From contig JAGTJW010000003.1 of NCBI GenBank assembly GCA_023657425.1, positions 248,001 to 312,000 on the forward strand: a stretch of DNA of 64,000 nt, given 5' to 3'. The notes below the pieces were generated by a model. That model was not told the origin of the DNA. It made no database searches and worked only from the letters and a program-made list of their open reading frames with translations. The stretch is from Ideonella sp. WA131b. Lineage in GTDB: Bacteria > Pseudomonadota > Gammaproteobacteria > Burkholderiales > Burkholderiaceae_C. Below are positions 9,168 to 17,323 of this stretch, piece by piece (positions within the stretch are counted from its first letter, which is position 1; every line of letters begins with the position of its first letter). The position numbers and the translations under genes were made by a program.

Positions 9168-11405
9168 TCAGCCGTCCCGGACGGGGCTGCTCTCGAGGGC
9201 AGGGATAGGCGTGGCGGCACGGGCTCGGGCGCCTGCAGTGCCGGACCGGGTGGCCGCGGCCATGAGGCCCCGCATGTCGAGCACGAGCGCCACGTCGCCC
9301 GAGCCCAGGATGGTGGAACCGGCCAGAGCCTCCAGAGGCTTGAAGATGCCGGCAAGCGGCTTGATCACGGTCTGGTGCTCGCCCAGCAGGCGATCGACGA
9401 TGAGTCCGACGCGCACTGCGCCCTGGCGTACGACCACCAGGCTCCGGCGGCCACGCACAGAGTCAGTTGTGGCTTCGACGCCATAGAACAGTGCCAGGTC
9501 CAGGTATGGAAGCACCTCGCCTCGAAGGTCGAAGGTGCCTGCAGTGCGGTCGGGGTGCTCTCGACACTCGCGCGGCAGGTCGATGCACTCGCTCACCACT
9601 GACAGCGGCAACACGTAGTGCACGCTGCCCACCAGGGTGAGGAATCCGTCGATCATGGCCAGCGTCAGCGGAAGCCGGATCTGCGTTGTGGTGCCTTTTC
9701 CGGCGGTGCTGGCAAGGCTGATCTGGCCGCGAAGCGCCTCGATGTTGCGCTTGACCACGTCCATGCCGACGCCGCGGCCAGAGATGTCGGTCACCTGGTC
9801 AGCGGTCGAGAAGCCTGGCGCAAAAATCAGTTGCCATACTTCTGGGTCGGACAGTACGGACCCTTCGGGCACCAGACCGCGCTCGACCGCCTTCTTCAGG
9901 ATGCGGTCACGCGACAGGCCGCACCCATCGTCGCTCACCTCGATGACGATGCTGCCGGCCTCGTGGTAGGCGTTGAGACCCAGCCGGCCTTTGCGGGCCT
10001 TGCCGGCAGCGGTGCGCTCGCCCGGACCCTCGATGCCGTGGTCCAGGCTGTTGCGGACGAGGTGCATCAGCGGGTCGCCGATAAGCTCAACCATGCTCTT
10101 GTCGAGTTCGGTGTCACCCCCGGTCACGATCAGATCGATCTCCTTGCCCAACTGCTTGCTGATGTCGCGCACCACGCGCGTGAAGCGGCTGAAGGTCTCA
10201 CCCACTGGGACCATGCGCAGGCTCAGCGCACCGTCTCGTGTGGCCTGTACCAGGTCGCTCACGCGCTGCGCTGCCTCCAGGAAGCTCGCGCTGCCCTCGG
10301 CGTTGGCGGCCATTTGCGCGCCGCTGCCGGCGATGACGAGTTCGCCTATCAGGTCAATGAGACGGTCGAGCTTGTCGGCGCGCACCTTGATGTGGCGAGC
10401 TTCATCACCGCGTCGACCCGTGGCCGCACGGCGATCAGGGCCGCTGGCCCGACGCTCGGGCGTCGCAGGGGAAGGCGCGACTGCTGCCGCCGTGCTGGCC
10501 ACCGGCCCCGCCGTCGGTGGGGCATCGTTCGCATGCTGGTGGACACCCATGCGGAGCCACACGCCTCGCAGTGCGTTGGCCGCTTCGACATCGTCTCCGC
10601 AGCGTTCGGCCAGCAAGGCCTCGTACTCGGGCCCGCCTGCGCTTGGCGCCAGTATGGTCAGCGCACAGTCGTCGAGCGCGAACTCGAACACCCGCTCAAT
10701 GTCCTGTCGGGTCCGTTCGGTCTGCAGGCGCAGTTCAAAGCCCAGGTGGCAGGACTCGGCATCCATGGCCGCCAGCGGCGGCACGGCGTCCGCCATGGTG
10801 TGGATTTGGGTCACCTTGCCCAGCGTGCCCAGATACCGGAGGAAGGCCAGCGGGTCGAGTCCGTTGCGCAGCGCGTCGGAGCCGAATCGCAGCGAGACGT
10901 GCCACAGGCCTGCGGCGGCGTTTTTGCCCGCGGACGCACCGGCCGTCGCCACGGGGTTGGCGTCCTTGCTGGCAGCGCCCGCATGAGCGGCAGCCTCGCC
11001 CTGGCGCAGGTTCTGGAGATGACGCCCCAGCGCGATACTGCGCGCCTGCACTTCTGGGTCGCAGTCGCCGGTGCGCACTTCGGCAATCAAGGCCTCCATC
11101 TGGTCACGGCCCTCGAGAAGGGCAGCCGAGATGGCCTCATTGACGGCCAGGTCGCCCGAGCGCAGCGCTTCCATCAGAGTCTCGACCTCGTGTGTGAAGG
11201 ACACCACCGCGTCGCAGCCGAACAGACCTGCAGTGCCCTTGATGGTGTGCGCTGCCCTGAACGCTGCGTTCAGGTTCTCGGCGTTGCCGGGGTCGCTTTC
11301 CATCACCAGCAGTGCGGCCTCGAACTGCCGCAACATGTCGGCGGCTTCGTCCAGGAAGCCGGCCCGTGCGGCGGCGATCACCTCGGCGTCGTCGTCCATT
11401 CCCAT
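9168..11405 (-). CDS. cheA: CheA, chemotaxis sensor histidine kinase
   Basis: CheA autophosphorylates in response to receptor state and phosphorylates CheY and CheB. The 745 residues show an N-terminal Hpt (P1) domain with phospho-histidine 53 ([10 protein letters not shown]), a middle region in the P2 position, a dimerisation segment ([19 protein letters not shown]), the ATPase domain with N box [15 protein letters not shown]1 box VSDDGCGLS and G2 [13 protein letters not shown], and a C-terminal CheW-like P5 domain. All catalytic motifs are intact. It begins ten bases after the STAS gene and belongs to the same leftward operon. Confidence 0.97.
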   Translation of the reverse strand: MGMDDDAEVIAAARAGFLDEAADMLRQFEAALLVMESDPGNAENLNAAFRAAHTIKGTAGLFGCDAVVSFTHEVETLMEALRSGDLAVNEAISAALLEGRDQMEALIAEVRTGDCDPEVQARSIALGRHLQNLRQGEAAAHAGAASKDANPVATAGASAGKNAAAGLWHVSLRFGSDALRNGLDPLAFLRYLGTLGKVTQIHTMADAVPPLAAMDAESCHLGFELRLQTERTRQDIERVFEFALDDCALTILAPSAGGPEYEALLAERCGDDVEAANALRGVWLRMGVHQHANDAPPTAGPVASTAAAVAPSPATPERRASGPDRRAATGRRGDEARHIKVRADKLDRLIDLIGELVIAGSGAQMAANAEGSASFLEAAQRVSDLVQATRDGALSLRMVPVGETFSRFTRVVRDISKQLGKEIDLIVTGGDTELDKSMVELIGDPLMHLVRNSLDHGIEGPGERTAAGKARKGRLGLNAYHEAGSIVIEVSDDGCGLSRDRILKKAVERGLVPEGSVLSDPEVWQLIFAPGFSTADQVTDISGRGVGMDVVKRNIEALRGQISLASTAGKGTTTQIRLPLTLAMIDGFLTLVGSVHYVLPLSVVSECIDLPRECREHPDRTAGTFDLRGEVLPYLDLALFYGVEATTDSVRGRRSLVVVRQGAVRVGLIVDRLLGEHQTVIKPLAGIFKPLEALAGSTILGSGDVALVLDMRGLMAAATRSGTAGARARAATPIPALESSPVRDG

Positions 11406-11415
11406 GTCTTGCTCC

Positions 11416-11700
11416 TCAGGGCTTTGCAGGCTCGAGCAGGTCGCCCAGGCCGAAGGTCGCCAGCGCTTCGCGCACCGGGGCGCTGGGTGCGTGCAGGGTC
11501 AGCGCGTCGCCGCGTTCGGCCAGGCTGCGTCGCGTGGCCAGCAGCAACTGCACGCCGCTGCTGTCGAAGTCGGAAACGCCGCTCAGGTCCAGAGTCAGTG
11601 GCCCGGCGCAGCTCAGTGTTTCGATCAACTTCCTGCGCCTCGCGGCGGCGAATGGAATGGTCATCTCGGGGCCGAAGGCCAGCAGGTTGGGTGTTGACAT
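11416..11700 (-). CDS. STAS-domain protein (anti-sigma-factor-antagonist type)
   Basis: The 94-residue protein is a single STAS domain. The conserved strand-loop region is DLSGVSDFDSSGVQLLLATR, in which the serine after DFDS is the usual phosphorylation position. STAS proteins act as phospho-switches that bind kinase or anti-sigma partners; a role in chemotaxis operons is seen in other proteobacteria but is poorly defined. It is tightly packed, ten bases before cheA and 13 bases after the second receiver gene, so co-expression with the array is likely. No partner anti-sigma kinase is visible in the window. Confidence 0.85.
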   Translation of the reverse strand: MSTPNLLAFGPEMTIPFAAARRRKLIETLSCAGPLTLDLSGVSDFDSSGVQLLLATRRSLAERGDALTLHAPSAPVREALATFGLGDLLEPAKP

Positions 11701-11713
11701 GGGTAAGCCCGGT

Positions 11714-12079
11714 TCAGCGGCACAGGCGCCGTACGGCGGTGACCAGTTGCATTGGTGTGCAGGGCTTGCGCAGCACGCCCTGGGCGCCCATCGCGCGTGC
11801 CGATTGCTTCACCGGCTCGCGTGTCTCGGTGGTCAGTATCAGCACGGGCGTGAACTTGTATCTCGGGTGCACGCGCAGCCAGCGCAGGAATGACAAGCCG
11901 TCCATGCGTGGCATTGACAGGTCGCTGACGATCAGGCCAAAGGGCTGGCCGTCAAGCTTGTCCATCGCGTCTTCGCCGTCGCAGGCCTCGACGACGTTGA
12001 ACTTCTTGCGCTCAAGTGCGCCTCGCATGAGCGTGCGCACGCTCTGCGAGTCGTCGATGAGCAGTATCGGCTGTGCCAT
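11714..12079 (-). CDS. CheY-type single-domain response regulator (second copy)
   Basis: This is a 121-residue receiver domain alone. Acidic residues IDDS at 8-11, phospho-acceptor Asp53 (VSDLSMPRMDG), switch threonine in ILTTETRE and lysine in LRKPCTP are all present. I start it at ATG 12079 (MAQPILLIDD) rather than an upstream codon, because the family begins there. It is about 45 percent similar by eye to its upstream neighbour, suggesting tandem duplication followed by divergence. One of the two probably controls the flagellar switch and the other may act as a phosphate sink or drive a different output. Confidence 0.9.
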   Translation of the reverse strand: MAQPILLIDDSQSVRTLMRGALERKKFNVVEACDGEDAMDKLDGQPFGLIVSDLSMPRMDGLSFLRWLRVHPRYKFTPVLILTTETREPVKQSARAMGAQGVLRKPCTPMQLVTAVRRLCR

Positions 12080-12087
12080 GTCTGGCC

Positions 12088-12453
12088 TCAGACACAAAGC
12101 CTGTTGACGGCGTCAACCAGCTGGCTGGGCAGGAACGGCTTGGTGAACCAAGCCCGGGCGCCAGCCGCCTTGCCCTCGGCCTTCTTGGATTCCTGACTCT
12201 CCGTGGTGAGCATGATCACGGGGGTGAACTTGTATGCACCCGTTGTCTTGATGTGCCTCAGAAAGGAGAGCCCGTCCATGTTGGGCATGTTCACGTCGCA
12301 GACGACCAGGTTCAGCTTGCGCCCGTCCAGCTTGGTCACGGCGTCCTTGCCATCCACCGCCTCAACGGTTTCGTAGCCCGCCTTCTGGAGGGCGAGCTTG
12401 ACGACGGTGCGAAAGCTGCCGGAGTCATCAACAATCAGTACGGTCTTGCTCAT
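12088..12453 (-). CDS. cheY: CheY-type single-domain response regulator (first copy)
   Basis: This 121-residue receiver has the complete phosphorylation site: VDDS at 8-11, Asp53 in VCDVNMPNMDG, a switch threonine in MLTTESQE and lysine in FTKPFLP. The C-terminal face (FTKPFLPSQLVDAVNRLCV) matches receivers found beside cheA. It is the second gene after the candidate sigma-28 promoter and is the likelier flagellar-switch CheY of the pair, although which copy binds FliM cannot be read from sequence. No CheZ phosphatase is encoded in the window. Confidence 0.92.
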   Translation of the reverse strand: MSKTVLIVDDSGSFRTVVKLALQKAGYETVEAVDGKDAVTKLDGRKLNLVVCDVNMPNMDGLSFLRHIKTTGAYKFTPVIMLTTESQESKKAEGKAAGARAWFTKPFLPSQLVDAVNRLCV

Positions 12454-12477
12454 GGGAAGATTCCCTCACGGTCTCAA

Positions 12478-13656
12478 TCAGAAGAACTCGACGCCTGCAC
12501 CTCTGTTCACGTGCACATTGCCGTGATGGGTGGAGCGCTGTTCGTCCATGGTGTAGCTGGACTCCAGGGCCGTCAGCCACTGCGCCGCATCGGTCTGTGT
12601 GCAGCGGGGGTTGTCGGCGACCCATCGTGCGAAGCTCATCATGTCGCCGCCCACGATGCTCAGCATCTGCCCCACCCGGTCACCGAACTGGAAGTTGACG
12701 AAGGCGGTCTCGAGCTGCTCCCTCAGTTCGCGGCTGGTGTCGCGCAGCGACTCGTTGCCCGACAACGAGTTGCCAAGTGAACCGAGCAATGCGCGCAGCG
12801 CAGCGCGGGCGGATACGTCGATCTCCATGCGAAGTTCCGATGCACTCGTATCGGCCGCTGCGAAGGCCCGTCGAGGACCGGAGATGCTGCCCTGCAACTG
12901 CGCCACCACGCATGCGATTCGCTCGCCAGTCTCGGCCATTCGAGTGGCCAGCGCGCGCAGTTCGCCGGCCACGGCCAGGCTTCCCCCGTCGTTGCTACCG
13001 ATCTTCTGGCGATTGGCCTCGATCGAGGCGTTGAACGCCACCAGCTTTGTGCTGCGACCGATCTCCCGGGTCAGCTTCCCCAGTCGTTCCAGCTCGCCAA
13101 TGGCGTCGGCAAGTCGATGCAGTTCCGCGAGCATGGCGTCGCGCTCGTCGAAGGCTCGGCGGCTTGCCGCCGTCAACGTGTCCAATGCACCTGACTCGCG
13201 GCGCACCGCTTGGTCAATGGCCCCAGGCTCGGCTCCGATCTTCATCGAGTCCAGCGTCTGGCCGAAGCTTTCCAAGGCCCCGAACATGTGGCTGAACGAG
13301 TCAAGCAATTGCTGCAGCCCGCCCGAGACGGCGTCTCGGGTCGCCTCCATCTGCCTGGCCCACACTGGGACAACCTCACTGACCATGACTTCGGCGCCGA
13401 CGCGACCGGTGGCGGAGGCGCGAGCATCCGGGGCTGAGGCAGACTCCGGCGCAGCAAGGGTCAGAGACAGATGCTTGGCTGCCCGTCCCTGCAGCAGCCA
13501 CCAGCCAGCGATCGAGCTGGTGAATGCCGGCAACACGGCCCACCCACCAGGCCAGGCCAGCAACGGACCCGCCGCCAGCAGAACCCATCCAAGCAGGCTC
13601 TTGAGGGGCCAGCCGGACAGGCCTTCACCGATTGGATGCGTGGTCTCGTGATTCAT
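12478..13656 (-). CDS. Short methyl-accepting-chemotaxis-like membrane protein
   Basis: This 392-residue protein has one or two membrane helices near residues 18-57 (LLGWVLLAAGPLLAW, then the segment ending AGWWLLQG) and no large periplasmic domain or HAMP. The rest is a long coiled coil with a degenerate MCP tip: LVAFNASIEANRQKIGSNDGGSLAVAGELRALA. The [12 protein letters not shown] core is altered, with an insertion-like KIGSNDGG. It therefore probably senses from the cytoplasm or membrane, or regulates the array rather than acting as a normal receptor. It is the first gene of the che operon, 74 bases from the candidate sigma-28 -10 box. Confidence 0.8.
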   Translation of the reverse strand: MNHETTHPIGEGLSGWPLKSLLGWVLLAAGPLLAWPGGWAVLPAFTSSIAGWWLLQGRAAKHLSLTLAAPESASAPDARASATGRVGAEVMVSEVVPVWARQMEATRDAVSGGLQQLLDSFSHMFGALESFGQTLDSMKIGAEPGAIDQAVRRESGALDTLTAASRRAFDERDAMLAELHRLADAIGELERLGKLTREIGRSTKLVAFNASIEANRQKIGSNDGGSLAVAGELRALATRMAETGERIACVVAQLQGSISGPRRAFAAADTSASELRMEIDVSARAALRALLGSLGNSLSGNESLRDTSRELREQLETAFVNFQFGDRVGQMLSIVGGDMMSFARWVADNPRCTQTDAAQWLTALESSYTMDEQRSTHHGNVHVNRGAGVEFF

Positions 13657-14011
13657 GTATCGCTAGGGGCGTTGCCGCCATGGCACGCAGTGGCTTTCGA
13701 CAAGTCCGCGGCATGAACGTGACAACTGGTTTTCGGAAGGAGCCGCTGGCGCTTTAGGGTCACAGGCTTGCGGCGTGTGAAGTTGTCGCAGGTCCTTTGG
13801 TCGGGCGGGCCGCCTGGGCCTGCTGACTGAAGTGGGCACCCATTGAGCTGGGTGTGGCGCTGGGCCAGGAGCGGCCAGTGCACGTCGTCACCGACTCCCA
13901 GTGATGGCAGCACGCCGCGACGATGCCAAGCCCAAGACCGAGGATGGTCGGGTCGACTACCGCAAACGCAACTGGACCTCCGAGCCACCCAAAGGCCGGA
14001 GCAGGAACGCG
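13657..14011. other. Gap between the che operon and flgN
   Basis: These 355 bases hold the candidate sigma-28 promoter near 13740. The part from about 13770 to 14011 shows no gene, tRNA or repeat that I recognise. Short open frames on the plus strand run into flgN in antisense and are not protein-like. flgN transcription ends into this gap, but no U-tract terminator is visible. Confidence 0.5.
13730..13756 (-). promoter_or_regulatory. Candidate sigma-28 (FliA) promoter of the chemotaxis operon
   Basis: On the minus strand, TAAAGCGC (13749-13756) is followed after exactly 11 bases by TCCGAAAA (13730-13737). The FliA consensus is TAAAGTTT-N11-GCCGATAA, so the TAAAG core, spacing and most of the -10 match. 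It points at the MCP-like gene starting at 13656, giving a leader of roughly 65 bases. Class-III control of chemotaxis genes by FliA is usual. No transcript evidence is available here. Confidence 0.65.
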
Positions 14012-14434
14012 TTACGCCACCAGCGCGCTGCCGAAGCGATCGCTGCCGATACCCGCGGACGAACCCTGAGAGGAGTACAGGGTCGCTGGCGCGCTGCGCG
14101 GGATCAGCACATCGATGGCGCGGTCCAGCGAGGCGGTGGCGCGCGCCAGCGCTTCGCGCTGCAAGGCCACCTGGCCGCCGGCCTGGGCCAGGCGCCGACG
14201 CAGCGGCGCCGGCACGTTGCCCTGGCGGGCAGCCAGCGTGAAGTGGTCGACCGCAGCGGCCAGGGCCAAGTGGAGTTCGGCTGCGGCGGCATCGACTGCG
14301 GCCGCGTCCTGGCGGTGCAGGGCCGTACCGAGAGCGACCAGTTGCTGCTCGACGGCCCCCAGGGGCCGTTCGAGCGCAGCCGCCAGCGCGGCGGCATCGC
14401 TGATGGAATCGAATTCGTGCTGACTGTGCCTCAT
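14012..14434 (-). CDS. flgN: FlgN-like flagellar export chaperone
   Basis: FlgN binds the hook-filament junction proteins FlgK and FlgL in the cytoplasm and delivers them to the type III export gate. The 140-residue protein is almost entirely helical, with a long heptad-rich segment (ALERPLGAVEQQLVALGTAL and LRRRLAQAGGQVALQREALARA), and has the expected size. Sequence conservation in this family is low, so the call depends mainly on position: directly downstream of flgM and flgA and opposite flgBCDEFGHIJKL, the standard arrangement. It is separated from flgM by 16 bases. Confidence 0.8.
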   Translation of the reverse strand: MRHSQHEFDSISDAAALAAALERPLGAVEQQLVALGTALHRQDAAAVDAAAAELHLALAAAVDHFTLAARQGNVPAPLRRRLAQAGGQVALQREALARATASLDRAIDVLIPRSAPATLYSSQGSSAGIGSDRFGSALVA

Positions 14435-14450
14435 GGCCGCGCGTCCCTGC

Positions 14451-14732
14451 TCAGCTGGGCTTGCGGCTCAGCAATTCCTGGGCGTTGACGATCAGCTTGT
14501 CGGCGATGGCCTCGGGGTTCACCTTGAACTGCCCGTCGCGGATGGCCTGCGCGATGCGCTCGACCTTGGCGCCGTCGAAGGCCGGGTCGCCCTCGGTTGC
14601 CTGCAGCCCTTGTGCCGCGGTGGAAAGCCTGACCTGCGCGCTGGGCTCGGCCGAGGCGGGCTGCGGCGAGGCTTTGCGCTCGGCACTGGCCGGTGCGGCA
14701 ATGGTCTTGGGTTCGAGTGGACCGATCTTCAT
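14451..14732 (-). CDS. flgM: FlgM, anti-sigma-28 factor
   Basis: FlgM binds FliA (sigma-28) and holds it inactive until the hook is complete, when FlgM is exported. The 93-residue protein has the usual layout: a disordered, alanine/proline-rich N-terminal half beginning MKIGPLEP, and a C-terminal sigma-binding region with AFDGAKVERIAQAIRDGQF and VNPEAIADKLIVNAQELL. It is followed by flgN and preceded by a candidate sigma-28 promoter, consistent with the known feedback loop. Confidence 0.92.
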   Translation of the reverse strand: MKIGPLEPKTIAAPASAERKASPQPASAEPSAQVRLSTAAQGLQATEGDPAFDGAKVERIAQAIRDGQFKVNPEAIADKLIVNAQELLSRKPS

Positions 14733-14787
14733 GGTGGACTCCTGGCCAGGACGGTGTCAGGAGGACACACCCGGCGACATGGACGCA

Positions 14788-14815
14788 CTTTCGGCAGCGC
14801 TGGCAGCGGACTTTA
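14788..14815 (-). promoter_or_regulatory. Candidate sigma-28 promoter upstream of flgM
   Basis: On the minus strand, TAAAG (14811-14815) is followed by GCCGAAAG (14788-14795). The -10 is a strong match to GCCGATAA. The distance between TAAA and GCCG is 16 bases, one more than the consensus 15. It lies about 56 bases before the flgM start. FliA-dependent flgMN transcription is well known in other bacteria; here it is inferred. Confidence 0.5.
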
Positions 14816-14840
14816 GGCCTTTCGACTGAAATCTCGCCGA

Positions 14841-14860
14841 ACCCCCTGCCTTGTGGGGGT
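14841..14860 (-). terminator. Short hairpin downstream of flgA
   Basis: ACCCCC (14841-14846) and GGGGGT (14855-14860) pair perfectly across an eight-base loop, about 30 bases after the flgA stop. No run of U follows on the minus strand, so intrinsic termination is doubtful. It could still separate flgA transcripts from the flgM promoter that follows. Confidence 0.3.
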
Positions 14861-14890
14861 GCAGCTCTGCCGGTCCGCGGGCCCGGTCGG

Positions 14891-15643
14891 TCACGGCCGC
14901 GCCTCGGCCTGCCGCTCGGCCACCGGGGTGGCGCTGAAGACTCGGCCGTTGGCGGCCTGCAGCCGTGCAGGAAGGCCCTCGAAACCAGGCGTCAAGGCCT
15001 GGGCTTCGGCCTGCACGGAGAAGCCGGACCCCCGCGCCGTGACGCGAACCGTGTCGCCGGCCGCGAACCACTGCCGGCTGCGCAGGTCGGCCTCGCGCAG
15101 CGGCGCGCCAGCATCCAGTGCGCGCGCCAGCATGCGGCCTGTGACGGGCTGCGACAGCGGCAGCGGCGGGGTCGCTGCGGCAGCCCAGTCGACGACGCCG
15201 GGAACAACATGATCTGCCGCCAGCTTCTCGCCGGCCGTTCGTGGCCTGGCGGCAACCCAGGCCGGCGCCCAGACCTGCACCGTCACCGGCAGCGCGATGC
15301 GCCAGGCCACCGGGCCGCGCACGCAGTGCAGCAGCACACGCGTGCGGCCCCAGGCCGGAGCACCCGGGCTGGCCGTGGCGCGGTACTCGTCGCAAGGTGC
15401 GAGCCGCAATCGCGCGTCGGGCGCGCCCGGCTCGACGACCACGCGCGCGGGTACTGGCGCCCGCTCGAGCGCGAGGGCCTCGGCAACGGCCACAGCTTGG
15501 TGCAGCGCACGCTCGGGCAGCTGCGCTGCCGCCGGGGCTGCGACCGCAGCCAACCCCGCGGCGGCCAGAACCCACAGGATGCCCGTGCTGGGACGGACGT
15601 CCTTGAGGGCGGAGGCCGGGAGGCTCCAGGCAGCATCTGTCAT
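14891..15643 (-). CDS. flgA: FlgA, periplasmic P-ring assembly chaperone
   Basis: FlgA escorts FlgI to build the P ring in the periplasm. The roughly 250-residue protein has an N-terminal hydrophobic export segment (TGILWVLAAAGLAAVAAPAAAQLP) and the SAF/ChapFlgA domain, seen in LAADHVVPGVVDWA, RMLARALDAGAPLREADLR and the C-terminal DTVRVTARGSGFSVQAEAQA. I prefer ATG 15643; an in-frame GTG three codons earlier (15652) is possible. It is transcribed away from flgB across about 140 bases that must carry both promoters. Confidence 0.92.
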   Translation of the reverse strand: MTDAAWSLPASALKDVRPSTGILWVLAAAGLAAVAAPAAAQLPERALHQAVAVAEALALERAPVPARVVVEPGAPDARLRLAPCDEYRATASPGAPAWGRTRVLLHCVRGPVAWRIALPVTVQVWAPAWVAARPRTAGEKLAADHVVPGVVDWAAAATPPLPLSQPVTGRMLARALDAGAPLREADLRSRQWFAAGDTVRVTARGSGFSVQAEAQALTPGFEGLPARLQAANGRVFSATPVAERQAEARP

Positions 15644-15784
15644 GACCGCCACTGTAGGCCCCGGGGCTGCGGCGCACGGCCCGGAAATGCATGGCCTGGG
15701 CAGCGCTTTTTGGGCGGTCGCGGGGCGGCCAGCGTCTCAACAATGTCCGAACGCACCCCGTCCGCGCCCCATCCGCTGCCGATC

Positions 15785-16183
15785 ATGATCAACCGCCTCA
15801 CCGACGCCCTCGACTTCCACGGCCAGGCCCTGACGCTGCGCGCGCAGCGTCAGCAGTTGATCGCCGGCAACATCGCCAACGCCGACACACCCGGCTACCA
15901 GGCGCGCGATTTCGACTTCGCAGCGGCGCTGCGGGCTGCTCGGGGCAGCGCCGGCACCGGCGAGGGGATCGCGAGGGACATCCTCACTTCTCAGGGTCGC
16001 CCGCAGCCGGCGCTGCGCTTCCTGCACCCGGCGCAGACGAACCTCGACGGCAACAGCGTCGACATGGACCGCGAACGCGCGAACTTCATGGACAACGCGC
16101 TGAAGTTCGATGCCACGCTGCGCTTCATCAACGGCAACGTCCGCACCACGCTCGATGCCATGAAGAGTCCGAACTCTCCCTGA
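15785..16183 (+). CDS. flgB: FlgB, proximal rod protein
   Basis: FlgB is the first rod subunit above the MS ring. I start it at ATG 15785 (MINRLTDALDFHGQALTLRA), where family members normally begin; an in-frame ATG 14 codons upstream (15743) is an alternative. Family landmarks are LIAGNIANADTPGYQARDFDF near the N terminus and SVDMDRERANFMDNALKFDA near the C terminus. At 132 residues it is of normal length. It opens the flgBCDEFGHIJKL operon. Confidence 0.95.
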   Translation: MINRLTDALDFHGQALTLRAQRQQLIAGNIANADTPGYQARDFDFAAALRAARGSAGTGEGIARDILTSQGRPQPALRFLHPAQTNLDGNSVDMDRERANFMDNALKFDATLRFINGNVRTTLDAMKSPNSP

Positions 16184-16199
16184 TGCAAGGAACTGAAGC

Positions 16200-16631
16200 A
16201 TGAGCATGTTGCGCATCTTCGACGTCGCCAGCAGCGCCATCAGCGCGCAGAGCCAGCGGCTCAACGTCGTTGCCTCCAACCTCAGCAACGCCGACACCGT
16301 GGCCGGTCCCGACGGCCAGCCCTACAAGGCGCGGCAGGTGGTGTTCCAGACGGCGCTGGTGGGCAGTCGCGATGCCTTCGTGCCCGCGACCGACACCCAT
16401 GCCGGCGTGCGCGTGAGCACCGTGGCTGAAAGCAACGCCCCGGGGCGCCGCGTGCACGATCCGCGCCACCCCAGCGCGGACGCCGAGGGCTATGTCACCT
16501 ACAGCAACGTCAACCCGGTCGAGGAGATGGTGAACATGATCAGCGCATCGCGCTCCTACCAGAACAGCGTCGAGGTGATGAACACCGCGCGCAGTCTGCT
16601 GCAGCGCACCTTGCAGATGGGGCAGTCCTGA
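16200..16631 (+). CDS. flgC: FlgC, proximal rod protein
   Basis: FlgC continues the proximal rod after FlgB. The 143 residues show the flagellar rod N-terminal motif (SQRLNVVASNLSNADTVAGPDG) and the C-terminal NVNPVEEMVNMISASRSYQN, both typical. Upstream sequence AAGGAACTGAAGC supplies a good ribosome binding site before ATG 16200. The stop overlaps the flgD start by one base (TGATG), so translation is probably coupled. Confidence 0.97.
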   Translation: MSMLRIFDVASSAISAQSQRLNVVASNLSNADTVAGPDGQPYKARQVVFQTALVGSRDAFVPATDTHAGVRVSTVAESNAPGRRVHDPRHPSADAEGYVTYSNVNPVEEMVNMISASRSYQNSVEVMNTARSLLQRTLQMGQS

Positions 16632-17290
16632 TGAGCGCCGTCGGCGGGGCGCTGGCGGGCGCCAACCCCTTTGCTGCCGTGTCAGGAGGCGGCGCGGCGA
16701 CGACCCCCGCCAACGAAGCCGGTGGAGCGGACCGCTTCCTGAAGCTGCTGGTGACCCAGCTGCAGAACCAGGATCCGATGAATCCGATGGACAACGCCCA
16801 GATCACGAGCCAGATGGCGCAGATCAACACCGTCACCGGCATCGAGAAGCTCAACACCACCGTCGAAGGCCTGAACACCCAGTTTGCCCAGTTGCAGGCG
16901 CTGTCGGGGGCCTCGCTGGTGGGGCGCGAGATCACCGTGCGCGGCAACAAGCTGCAGCTGAAAGGCGGCCTCGCCGTCGGCGGCTTCGAGCTCGCAGGCG
17001 CCGCCGGCAGCGTGAAGGTGGAGGTCCTCAACGGTGCCGGTCGTGTCGTCGATACGCTGAATCTGGGCATCAAGGACGCCGGCCGCCACCCCTTCAACTG
17101 GCGTCCGACCTCCCTGGCCGATGGCGCCTACAGCTTCCGTGTCGTCGCCGCGCAGGGAACCCAAGCCGTCACGGCCACGCCGCTGATGCGTGACCACGTC
17201 GAGGCCGTGCGCACCACCGGCAACGCCCTGACGCTGGAGACCGCAGCCAGCGGCCTCGTCGCCTGGCGCGATGTGCAGGGCTTCAACTGA
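16631..17290 (+). CDS. flgD: FlgD, hook-capping and assembly protein
   Basis: FlgD sits at the tip of the growing hook and allows FlgE to polymerise. The 219 residues have the N-terminal domain signature FLKLLVTQLQNQDPMNPMDN followed by TSQMAQINTVTGIEKL, and a C-terminal tudor/Ig-like part with the conserved FNWRPTSLADGAYSFRV. Length and order are standard. It is translationally coupled to flgC and 33 bases before flgE. Confidence 0.97.
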   Translation: MSAVGGALAGANPFAAVSGGGAATTPANEAGGADRFLKLLVTQLQNQDPMNPMDNAQITSQMAQINTVTGIEKLNTTVEGLNTQFAQLQALSGASLVGREITVRGNKLQLKGGLAVGGFELAGAAGSVKVEVLNGAGRVVDTLNLGIKDAGRHPFNWRPTSLADGAYSFRVVAAQGTQAVTATPLMRDHVEAVRTTGNALTLETAASGLVAWRDVQGFN

Positions 17291-17323
17291 CACCGACCTC
17301 TGACCGCAACGCAGGACCTCTCC

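Noticed and set aside
15692..15707. Possible sigma-54 promoter before flgB (GG-N10-GC)
   Set aside because: Only the GG and GC dinucleotides and TGGC fit; the rest of the TGGCAC-N5-TTGC consensus does not. GG-N10-GC is common by chance at this GC content.
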